Part shown: one piece after another, positions 1-5,138 of the stretch
How positions within the stretch are numbered: position 1 is the stretch's first letter
How the letters are laid out: every line of letters starts with the position of its first letter
Source of the DNA: Desulfovibrionales bacterium GWA2_65_9
GTDB taxonomy: Bacteria; Desulfobacterota; Desulfovibrionia; Desulfovibrionales; Desulfovibrionaceae
Length of the DNA stretch: 6,173 bases
Reading direction: 5' to 3'
Assembly: GCA_001799475.1 (NCBI GenBank)
Contig: MGTN01000032.1
Span: 10,377-16,549 of the forward strand
Notes under the pieces: generated by a model
The model's input: only the letters and a program-made list of their open reading frames with translations
Database searches by the model: none
Told to the model about the DNA's origin: nothing
Program-made: the position numbers and the translations under genes

Positions 1-478
1 GCAGCATCAACAGCAGCGCCAGCCAGAAGCTGGGCATGGCGAAGCCCGCAAAAACAATGACCGTGGAGATGCGGTCAAAGGCCCCGCCCTGCCTCCAGGC
101 GGCGCGTACACCAAGGGGGATGGCCACGAGCAGGGTCAGGAGAAGCGAGACGATGTTCATGCCAAAGGTCAGCGGCAGGCGCTCTTTTATTTTGTCCCAG
201 ACCGGACGCCCGTCGCCGGACATGGAGCGGCCGAAATCGAGCCGGGCCATGCGGCCGATCCACTGGCCGTACTGCACATGGATGGGCTGGTCCAGGCCGT
301 AGAGCTTCTCCAGGCGCTCGCGGGCCACGGCCGAGGCGCCGGGGTTCAGCGTGGTCTGCATGTCCGTGGGCTTGCCCGGGGCCAGGTGGATGACCCAGAA
401 GCTGATGACCGTGATGCCGAAGAAGACCACGGCCACCCAGGCGAGCTTGGTTGCGATGCGCAGGAGCGTACGGGTCAT
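1..478 (-). CDS. ABC transporter permease, DppB/OppB type (5' part, runs off window)
   Basis: Inner-membrane permease subunit of a peptide/nickel-type ABC importer; such subunits pair with a DppC-like permease, ATPases and a periplasmic binding protein. The 159 visible residues start MTRTLLRIATKLAWVAVVFF. Residues about 11-32 form the first membrane helix, followed by LAPGKPTD (33-40, the family's usual PGDP-like turn). The periplasmic stretch carries YGLDQPIHVQYGQWI (60-74) and LDFGRS (80-85), both typical of this family. LPLTFGMNIVSLLLTLLVAIPLG (101-123) is the start of the conserved transmembrane permease domain, and a third helix (137-159) is cut by the window edge. The ATG at 476-478 was chosen because the family homology begins there; the Shine-Dalgarno is poor. 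The gene is divergent from the tRNA. The substrate cannot be told from this subunit alone, and partner genes would lie to the left. Confidence 0.9.
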   Translation of the reverse strand, partial: MTRTLLRIATKLAWVAVVFFGITVISFWVIHLAPGKPTDMQTTLNPGASAVARERLEKLYGLDQPIHVQYGQWIGRMARLDFGRSMSGDGRPVWDKIKERLPLTFGMNIVSLLLTLLVAIPLGVRAAWRQGGAFDRISTVIVFAGFAMPSFWLALLLML

Positions 479-526
479 TGAGCGTCCGGTGTTGCAGGTG
501 TTCCGGGCAGACCCCGGTCCGGTCCA

Positions 527-555
527 TGTTTACGTGAAAGCGCTCCCAGACGCAA
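527..555 (-). promoter_or_regulatory. Weak candidate promoter for the permease gene
   Basis: Read on the minus strand, TTGCGT (555-550) and TAAACA (532-527) are separated by 17 bases, about 50 bases upstream of the permease ATG. Both hexamers match the sigma-70 consensus only partly. A short hairpin (CCGGG-CAGAC-CCCGG, 503-517) lies between promoter and start codon. This is a tentative call. Confidence 0.2.
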
Positions 556-603
556 CGGCGACAATGCCTTGTGATTTTTTCAGGGGACTTGAAGATTTTT
601 CTG

Positions 604-633
604 TTGACAGCATGGCCGCCTTTTCGCTAGACA
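604..633 (+). promoter_or_regulatory. Promoter of the tRNA-Ala gene
   Basis: A perfect -35 hexamer TTGACA (604-609) is followed after 18 bases by TAGACA (628-633), a modest -10 element. Transcription would start at about 640, roughly ten bases before the mature tRNA 5' end, which is usual for a single bacterial tRNA gene. The strong -35 and the position support the call; the weak -10 keeps it uncertain. Confidence 0.55.
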
Positions 634-650
634 TGCCTTCCCAACGCCGT

Positions 651-726
<76 letters not shown>

Positions 727-734
727 GAAAGATC

Positions 735-769
735 AAGGGTCGTCCGTAACAGGATGGCCCTTTTTCTTT
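735..769 (+). terminator. Intrinsic terminator of the tRNA gene
   Basis: An 11-bp stem AAGGGTCGTCC/GGATGGCCCTT (two G-U pairs) closes a six-base loop GTAACA and runs into TTTTTCTTT. It begins eight bases after the tRNA CCA end, so it fits as a rho-independent stop for the tRNA transcript. Confidence 0.85.
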
Positions 770-956
770 GGCGCGCGCGTTTTCGCGCATCGGCTTTCAT
801 TCGGTTCCTGCTCCGTTTCACCTTGGTGCACAGCCTCAGACCCCGCCTCGCCGAAACGTGGCTTGGCCGATGCTTGGGCGTGTTCGTTCGACGGTGGCCC
901 CCTGTGAGTGAGGCTCTCTCCACTCTGACATCCAGCCCCCCACGAGCCAAACTTGC

Positions 957-982
957 TAGACCTATCATTCTCATTTAGAGGA
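957..982 (+). promoter_or_regulatory. Possible -10 and TAGACC half-site, then Shine-Dalgarno of the TetR gene
   Basis: TATCAT (963-968) is a plausible -10 element, but no good -35 lies at the right distance. It is directly preceded by TAGACC (957-962), which is the left half of the palindrome found downstream at 1692-1711. A single half-site here could allow weak autoregulation. GAGGA (978-982) is the ribosome binding site, seven bases before ATG 990. The rest of 770-989 shows no gene, only a GCGCG-TTTT-CGCGC hairpin at 775-788 without a U tract. Confidence 0.3.
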
Positions 983-989
983 AGACACC

Positions 990-1589
990 ATGCGCACAGT
1001 CGACCCGGTCAAACACGAAGCGAAACGTCGCGAAATCCTGGACGCGGCAGGCCGGTGCTTCGCCCGGAAGGGGTTTCAGGGCGCCACCATCTCAAACATC
1101 TGCGCCGAGGCCAAGATCAGTCCTGGCCACCTCTACCACTATTTCGCCAGCAAGGAGGCGATCGTGGGGGCCATTGCCGAGGTCGGGCTGGAAGCAAACG
1201 TGGAGTTGCTCGCCCGGATCATGGCAAAACCGGACGCCATCGCGGCGCTTGTCGCGGAGGTCAGGCATCCCAAGGACCAACGCGAGAAGACCGGGCAGGT
1301 GCTGCTTCTGGACATGCTGGTGGAGGCCGGGCGCAACCCGGCCATGGCGGGCATTCTACAGGAACACAGCCGGAAGTTGCAAACGCTCCTGGCCGACTTC
1401 ATCCGCAAGGGACAGGCGCGCGGCCAGATCGACCCCGGCCTCGACCCGGAGGTTGCGGCGGGTATCGTGCTCTGCGTGGGCGACGGCATGCGGGCCCTGG
1501 CGCTCCGCAACCCTGAGGTCGACATGGGAAAAAGCCTCGACACCCTCAAGATCCTGCTCTCGCGATTCCTGACACCGCAAAAGCCCTGA
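990..1589 (+). CDS. TetR/AcrR-family transcriptional repressor
   Basis: A 199-residue one-component regulator, the usual TetR length. Residues 10-60 form the DNA-binding domain: EILDAAGRCFARKGFQGATISNIC, then the helix-turn-helix core around 32-51 with ISPGHLYHYFASKEAI, the hallmark recognition helix and Y/HxYFxSK motif of the family. Residues from about 65 on are helical and would form the ligand-binding and dimer domain. That part is not diagnostic, so the inducer is unknown; by family precedent it would be a small hydrophobic or reactive compound. ATG 990 has a good GAGGA ribosome site. The downstream gene on the same strand is a MipA/OmpV outer-membrane protein whose promoter overlaps a TetR-type palindrome (1692-1711), the likely target. 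Family membership is certain, target likely, ligand unknown. Confidence 0.93.
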   Translation: MRTVDPVKHEAKRREILDAAGRCFARKGFQGATISNICAEAKISPGHLYHYFASKEAIVGAIAEVGLEANVELLARIMAKPDAIAALVAEVRHPKDQREKTGQVLLLDMLVEAGRNPAMAGILQEHSRKLQTLLADFIRKGQARGQIDPGLDPEVAAGIVLCVGDGMRALALRNPEVDMGKSLDTLKILLSRFLTPQKP

Positions 1590-1641
1590 CGGAGCGACGG
1601 AGCGCCGCCGCTCTACCTTCCACCCACCGCCAGCAGAAATT

Positions 1642-1658
1642 AGAGCGATTGCTCTTTT
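1642..1658 (+). terminator. Weak candidate terminator after the TetR gene
   Basis: AGAGC-GATT-GCTCT (1642-1655) is a perfect five-bp hairpin running into TTTT (1655-1658), 53 bases after the TetR stop codon. The stem is short for efficient termination. A second hairpin without a T run, GAGCG-CCGC-CGCTC (1600-1613), lies just upstream. Confidence 0.35.
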
Positions 1659-1663
1659 AATGC

Positions 1664-1691
1664 TTGACGAGCACCCGCGAGCCCGCATAAA
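1664..1691 (+). promoter_or_regulatory. Promoter of the MipA/OmpV-family gene
   Basis: TTGACG (1664-1669) and CATAAA (1686-1691) are separated by 16 bases; TAAATA (1688-1693) is an alternative -10 with an 18-base spacer. Transcription would begin near 1698, inside the adjoining palindrome, leaving a leader of about 110 bases before ATG 1812. Confidence 0.6.
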
Positions 1692-1711
1692 TAGACCGAA
1701 CGGTCGTTCTA
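1692..1711 (+). promoter_or_regulatory. TetR-type operator over the transcription start
   Basis: The 20-mer TAGACCGAACGGTCGTTCTA is a palindrome with eight of ten base pairs symmetric. It contains two overlapping perfect smaller palindromes: GACCG-AA-CGGTC (1694-1705) and GAACG-GT-CGTTC (1698-1709), centred four bases apart. The TAGACC-N4-GGTC core resembles the operator of NemR and similar TetR regulators. It lies between the -10 element and the predicted start, where a bound dimer would block polymerase. The nearest candidate repressor is the TetR protein encoded at 990-1589. The site is seen in the sequence; the pairing with this repressor is inferred. Confidence 0.75.
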
Positions 1712-1722
1712 ATTAACAACGG

Positions 1723-1753
1723 CGGTTCCGGCCCGCTTTCCAGCCGGGAACCG
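1723..1753 (+). other. Long hairpin in the leader of the MipA/OmpV gene
   Basis: CGGTTCCGGC (1723-1732) pairs with GCCGGGAACCG (1743-1753), ten base pairs with one bulged G, closing a ten-base loop. No T run follows, so it is not a classic terminator. In a leader about 110 bases long it could stabilise the mRNA or block RNase E entry. Function is unproven. Confidence 0.5.
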
Positions 1754-1796
1754 AAACGCCGACACTAACTCCCTGGCCAAGGTCTGCCGGGACACC

Positions 1797-1811
1797 GAGA
1801 AGGAGTTTCTC
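1797..1811 (+). promoter_or_regulatory. Ribosome binding site inside a small hairpin
   Basis: AAGGAG (1800-1805) lies six bases before ATG 1812 and decides the start. The site is bracketed by GAGAA (1797-1801) and TTCTC (1807-1811), which can pair and place most of the Shine-Dalgarno in a five-base loop. The stem is weak and may be chance. Confidence 0.45.
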
Positions 1812-2633
1812 ATGGCCAGCCTGCTCAAAAGATTCCTCGCAACCATCACGCTTCTGTCCTCCCTGCTCCTTCCCCTGTCCGCCCTGGCCCAGGGCAACTC
1901 GGACGCAAAGCCCGTCCCTGCGGCCAAAAGCGACTGGGATGTGAGCCTCGGAGCCGGCGCTGCGCTCGTCCCCACCTTCGAAGGCAGCGACCGCTACCAT
2001 GTGTCGCCCGTGCCCCTGGTCAGCATCACCTACAAGGACATGATTTCGCTGGATGGCAAAGGCCTGAGCGCCTATTGGCGCACCGGCGATCTGCGCATCG
2101 GCGCAGGACTGACCTATAACCCCGGCCGGACCGACAGCAAGGACGACGGTCTCTTCGGCAATGGCGATGACCGGCTGCGGGGCATGGGCGATATCGACGC
2201 CGCGCTCGGCCTCAAGGCTTTTGCCTCCTACCGCCTGTGGATGGTGGACTTGAGCACGGCAGTGACGAAGTACACCGGGGATGACAACGACGGCGTCGTG
2301 GTGGATCTGGGCCTCAAAGTGCCGTTCAAGCTGACCGACAAGTTCACCCTCACGCCGCATGCGGGCGCCACCTGGGCCAACCAGGACTACATGCAAACCT
2401 TCTTCGGCGTCACGGCTGCGCAGGCGGCAAGTTCCGGCTTCGCCAGATATGATGCCGACGCCGGCTTCAAGGACATCCGGGCTGGCGTCAATGCCAATTA
2501 TCGCTTTGACGAGCACTGGTTCCTCAGCATGAGCGCCGATGTGAAGCGGCTCGTCGGGGATGCCGCCGAGAGCCCCATAAGCTTTTCGAACACCGGCGTG
2601 AGCGTTGCCACAATGGTGGGCTACAAATTCTAG
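1812..2633 (+). CDS. MipA/OmpV-family outer-membrane beta-barrel protein
   Basis: A 273-residue predicted outer-membrane protein. Residues 1-26 are a Sec signal peptide: K6-R7, a hydrophobic core, and ALA before Q27. The mature part begins WDVSLGAGAALVPTFEGSDRYHVSPVPLV, the standard MipA/OmpV opening. Further hallmarks are GMGDIDAALGLKAFASYRL near the middle and, in the last third, YMQTFFGVTAAQAASSGFARYDADAGFKDI and the segment ending RLVGDAAESPIS. Alternating hydrophobic residues and the C-terminal Y-K-F match a barrel with a terminal aromatic recognition signal. The family was named for MltA binding in E. coli, but many members have no tested role; some are linked to porin-like or antibiotic-response functions. 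It follows the TetR gene on the same strand, with its own promoter under a palindromic operator, so its expression is probably inducible. The family is firm; the cargo or function is unknown. Confidence 0.92.
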   Translation: MASLLKRFLATITLLSSLLLPLSALAQGNSDAKPVPAAKSDWDVSLGAGAALVPTFEGSDRYHVSPVPLVSITYKDMISLDGKGLSAYWRTGDLRIGAGLTYNPGRTDSKDDGLFGNGDDRLRGMGDIDAALGLKAFASYRLWMVDLSTAVTKYTGDDNDGVVVDLGLKVPFKLTDKFTLTPHAGATWANQDYMQTFFGVTAAQAASSGFARYDADAGFKDIRAGVNANYRFDEHWFLSMSADVKRLVGDAAESPISFSNTGVSVATMVGYKF

Positions 2634-2724
2634 CCAGGTTCTGCGGGCAGGGAGTTGGCAGACGTGGACAGCGCCCGTCGGCTCCGGCTGGGTCCGAGCG
2701 GCTTGGTGTCGCTCTTGGGACTCC

Positions 2725-2751
2725 TTGACTGACCGCCACCTTCCATATGTT
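2725..2751 (+). promoter_or_regulatory. Weak candidate promoter for the small unknown gene
   Basis: TTGACT (2725-2730) is a good -35, but the best nearby -10, TATGTT (2746-2751), has only a 15-base spacer. The rest of 2634-2805 shows no gene. AT content rises from about 2740 onward. Confidence 0.25.
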
Positions 2752-2805
2752 CCCTAAATTGCATTTGCGCCTACTCTTGTTACGCGGTATCCGGGCAATA
2801 AATAT

Positions 2806-2813
2806 AAGGAGGT
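2806..2813 (+). promoter_or_regulatory. Perfect Shine-Dalgarno of the small unknown gene
   Basis: AAGGAGGT is fully complementary to the 16S rRNA 3' end and lies five bases before ATG 2819. It fixes the start of the small gene and rules against the longer reading from 2747. It is the best ribosome site in the window. Confidence 0.8.
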
Positions 2814-2818
2814 GGCAC

Positions 2819-3001
2819 ATGCAGGATTACTACTATTTTCTTCGCCAAGGTTGGGAAGTGTCTGTGCAAAACATCCTTGATGCCGATGATGATGTCTCAT
2901 TTAAAATCATGGAGAAAACGGTCACAGTCCACCCAAGGGGGGGGATCACGAGGGACTCTGACTGTGGGCCGTTCAGTCCCTCAAGACTTTGGAACCCCTG
3001 A
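2819..3001 (+). CDS. Small unknown protein as literally encoded (60 aa)
   Basis: Read without correction, ATG 2819 gives a 60-residue protein starting MQDYYYFLRQGWEVSVQNIL and ending in a stop at 2999-3001. Residues 1-40 look like a genuine protein start, rich in Tyr, Asp and Val. The last 18 residues, after the G tract, are Arg/Ser/Pro-rich and lie in the less plausible frame. I do not recognise the family. DNA outside the G tract is only about 42-47% G+C by hand count in three 60-base lines, well below the flanking genes, which suggests acquisition from elsewhere. The preferred reading is the 92-residue version described under 2819-3098. Confidence 0.45.
   Translation: MQDYYYFLRQGWEVSVQNILDADDDVSFKIMEKTVTVHPRGGITRDSDCGPFSPSRLWNP
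2937..2944 (+). repeat. G8 homopolymer tract within the small gene
   Basis: Eight consecutive Gs lie in coding sequence exactly where the reading frame is lost. Mononucleotide G or C runs of this length slip readily during replication and are the usual switch in contingency loci. They are also a common site of sequencing error. Confidence 0.85.
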
Positions 3002-3098
3002 CAGGCTTGTCACAATGCTCATCAAGACCTTTGAGTCAGATAAGAACCAAGAAATACTCGCAGAAGCGATCAGTAAAGCCCTTGATCCATTTTACTGA

Positions 3099-3281
3099 GG
3101 CTAACCCTAAGGACGGCTTGTTCCCTCCGGTTTCGGATAGGGCCGCACCGGCAACCTCAAGCGCGCCCGCCAGTCGCCCTTCACAAAGTACACAGACCTG
3201 AACTGCCGCAGGCTTCCGCACACGGCCCGGTGCATGTCCTGGCGCAGGTGCCCACCCCCCCCTGTGCCAGAACGTGCGCAA
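3099..3281 (+). other. Non-coding stretch with hairpins, possible short transcript
   Basis: No convincing gene is seen between the small gene and the terminator at 3282. A hairpin CCGGT/ACCGG (3127-3131 with 3147-3151), with inner CGG/CCG pairs, lies 28 bases after the stop at 3098. A run of eight Cs (3255-3262) lies further on. One minus-strand frame stays open across about 3110-3320 and includes LRQDMHRAVCGSLRQFRSVY. It has no start signal and no recognised family, so it is at most a gene remnant. Confidence 0.4.
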
Positions 3282-3303
3282 GTCGAGACCTCTCGACATT
3301 TTT
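3282..3303 (+). terminator. Intrinsic terminator upstream of the fmdE-like gene
   Basis: GTCGAG-ACCT-CTCGAC is a perfect six-bp stem with a four-base loop, followed by ATTTTT. It works only on the plus strand, since no T run follows the stem on the other strand. It would end transcripts from the small gene or from the 3099-3281 stretch and insulate the molybdopterin operon from upstream transcription. Confidence 0.65.
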
Positions 3304-3325
3304 GACCCCACTCCCCATACGTGGC

Positions 3326-3343
3326 TATGTCAAGATGGACATA
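3326..3343 (+). promoter_or_regulatory. Inverted repeat TATGTC-N6-GACATA, candidate operator before the fmdE-like gene
   Basis: Two perfect six-base arms are separated by AAGATG, 54 bases before the start codon at 3398. The same pattern, with the same spacing and right half GACATAA, occurs before fdhA (5617-5636). Possible promoters overlap it: TTGACC (3302-3307) with TATGTC (3326-3331) at an 18-base spacer, or a -10 CATAAC (3340-3345) lying in the right arm. The site is likely bound by a dimeric regulator. The ModE-like protein at 5139-5582 and a TunR-type tungstate regulator, known from sulfate reducers, are candidates. Confidence 0.65.
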
Positions 3344-3397
3344 ACAACGTTACGCTTGCGTCGCCAATCTAGCTGCGCGAGGTGGGAGAATATCTGT

Positions 3398-5116
3398 ATG
3401 AGTTTGAACCAATCGCCAGTGCCAGATATTGATACTCGGCAGGTCGGACCCGAGGAATTTGAGCGGCTCCTTGAACGCGTGCGCGGCTTTCACGGCTATC
3501 CTGCGCCCGGCGTGGTGCTCGGCTGCTTCATGGTCGAGGCCGCCAAGGACGCCCTGCCCGAGGGCGTGCTCTACGACGCCCTGGTGGAAACCGGCTGGTG
3601 CCTGCCCGACGCCGTGCAGATGCTCACCCCCTGCACCATCGGCAACGGCTGGCTCCGGGTGCGCAACTTCGGCATCTACGCCGTGAGCCTGTTCAACAAG
3701 CGCACCGGCGAGGGCGTGCGCGTGCGCCTGGACCCCAGCCGCCTGGGCCCGTACCCGAACATCCAGACCTGGCTGCTCAAGCTCAAGCCCAAAAAGGACC
3801 AGGACACTCCGGCGCTGCTGGAGGAGATCCGCCTGGCCGGAGCGTCCGTATGCACCGTCACGCCCATCCAGGTGCGGCCGGAGCACATGGAGAAGCGCAG
3901 CAAGGGCGCCATAGCCCTGTGCCCGCTCTGTGGCGACGCCTACCCTGCCGCCCACGGGAAACTGTGCCGCCCTTGCCGGGGCGAATCGCCCTTTGCCGAG
4001 ATCCCCTACTCCGAGGCCGACGGCGGCCAGGCCCCGGCTTCCGGGTTCGCCCCAGCCACTGGCGGCCCGCGCCTGCGCCTGGTGCCGGTGGAAGAGGCCG
4101 TGGGCGCGCGCCTGGTGCACGACATGACGCGCATCGAGCCCGGCGTGGCCAAGGACGCCGCCTTTGTGCGCGGTCAGATCGTCGAGGCCGGGGACGTCTG
4201 CCGTTTGCAGCGCATGGGCCGCCATAATCTCTACGTGGAAGACGAGGACGGCGAGGCCCTCTCCGGCTGGGTCCATGAAGACGAGGCCGCCCAAGCCTTT
4301 GCCGAGGCGCTCTCTGGCCCCGGCACCAATCCGGTGCTCCCGGCACGGGAAGGCAAGGTCAACCTGGAGGCCGCAATCGACGGCCTGCTGGTGGTGGACC
4401 GCGACCGGCTGGAGGCCTTCAACCTCGTGCCGGACATCATGGCCGCAACCCGGCGCGACGGCTCGCTGGTCAAGCGCGGCATGCGCGTGGCCGGAACCCG
4501 GGCCATCCCCCTGCACCTGCGCCGCGACGTGTTCGGCAAGGCCATGCGTCTCTTGGACGCCGACACCATGGGCGGCCCGCTGGTGCGCGTGGTCGCGCTC
4601 AAGCCCGCGAAGATCGGCATCCTGGTCACCGGCACCGAGGTCTTCCAGGGCCTCATCGAGGACAAGTTCGAGCCGGTGATCACCAAGAAGGCCCTGGCGC
4701 TCGGCGCAAGCATCACCCGCACCCTGTTCGCCCCGGACGACGCCGCTCAGATCAGCGACTGTGTGCGCTCGCTGCTCGTCGCGGGCAGCGACATCATCAT
4801 CACCACCGCAGGCATGAGCGTGGACCCGGACGACGTGACCCGGCGCGGCCTGGCCGAGGCCGGGGCGTTGGACCTGCTCTACGGCGCGCCGTTCCTGCCC
4901 GGAACCATGCTGCTCCTGGGGCGCATCGGCGACGCCAAACTCATCGGTGTGCCTGCCTGCGCCCTGTTCTTCAAGACCACCAGCCTGGACCTCGTGCTGC
5001 CGCGCATCCTGGCCGGGCTTGAGATCACCCGCAATGACCTGGCCCGCATGGGCCACGGCGGCATGTGCATGGAATGCAAGACCTGCACGTTCCCCAAATG
5101 TCCCTTCGGCCACTAG
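3398..5116 (+). CDS. FmdE domain fused to a MoeA-like molybdopterin-binding domain
   Basis: A 572-residue soluble protein that probably handles the molybdenum or tungsten pterin cofactor for the neighbouring formate dehydrogenase. The FmdE domain spans residues 15-165: HGYPAPGVVLGCFMVEAAK, then TGWCLPDAVQMLTPCTIGNG with C68 and C79. The usual HGHxCPG is HGYPAPG here, so that Cys is absent. A Cys4 zinc domain follows (C175, C178, C190, C193). After a Pro/Ala/Gly linker, residues 225-545 are MoeA/MogA-like: LVTGTEVFQG (409-418), TTAGMSVDPDDV (469-480, D479 at the usual catalytic Asp) and PFLPGTM (498-504). The tail has C557, C560, C563 and C568, which could bind Fe-S or zinc. ATG 3398 was chosen because homology begins near residue 15; the longer reading from 3230 crosses the terminator and operator. 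It is followed after 22 bp by the ModE-like gene. Similar proteins are often labelled FmdE family. The exact reaction is unproven. Confidence 0.9.
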   Translation: MSLNQSPVPDIDTRQVGPEEFERLLERVRGFHGYPAPGVVLGCFMVEAAKDALPEGVLYDALVETGWCLPDAVQMLTPCTIGNGWLRVRNFGIYAVSLFNKRTGEGVRVRLDPSRLGPYPNIQTWLLKLKPKKDQDTPALLEEIRLAGASVCTVTPIQVRPEHMEKRSKGAIALCPLCGDAYPAAHGKLCRPCRGESPFAEIPYSEADGGQAPASGFAPATGGPRLRLVPVEEAVGARLVHDMTRIEPGVAKDAAFVRGQIVEAGDVCRLQRMGRHNLYVEDEDGEALSGWVHEDEAAQAFAEALSGPGTNPVLPAREGKVNLEAAIDGLLVVDRDRLEAFNLVPDIMAATRRDGSLVKRGMRVAGTRAIPLHLRRDVFGKAMRLLDADTMGGPLVRVVALKPAKIGILVTGTEVFQGLIEDKFEPVITKKALALGASITRTLFAPDDAAQISDCVRSLLVAGSDIIITTAGMSVDPDDVTRRGLAEAGALDLLYGAPFLPGTMLLLGRIGDAKLIGVPACALFFKTTSLDLVLPRILAGLEITRNDLARMGHGGMCMECKTCTFPKCPFGH

Positions 5117-5138
5117 GCCGGAAGGAGGGCGAAAGACC

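Larger units (their letters stand above)
2819..3098 (+). pseudogene. Full-length small gene interrupted by a one-base shift in a G tract
   Basis: If one G is removed from the eight-G run at 2937-2944, the frame from ATG 2819 continues to the stop at 3096-3098. This gives 92 residues: the N-terminal 40, HPRGGSRGTLTVG across the junction, then VPQDFGTPDRLVTMLIKTFE and SDKNQEILAEAISKALDPFY. The restored C-terminal half looks helical and natural, with charged and hydrophobic residues alternating, and it extends past the stop of the literal frame. Four, seven or ten Gs would give the full protein; eight does not. Explanations are a sequencing or assembly error, a decaying gene, or a phase-variable gene in its off state. 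There is no recognised domain, signal peptide or membrane helix. Confidence 0.55.

Noticed and set aside
1713..2516. A 267-codon open frame on the minus strand opposite the mipA-like gene
   Set aside because: The plus-strand frame has a signal peptide, family motifs and a good ribosome site; the minus frame has none of these and overlaps the leader hairpin.
2681..2699. Hairpin GCTCCGG/CCGAGC after the mipA-like gene as a terminator
   Set aside because: There is a bulge in the stem and no T run follows; there is no clear intrinsic terminator for this gene.
3230..3397. Extension of the fmdE-like protein by 56 residues from ATG 3230
   Set aside because: The extension is Arg/Pro/Cys-rich, lacks family similarity, and would cover the terminator at 3282 and the operator at 3326. 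ATG 3398 fits the domain start.
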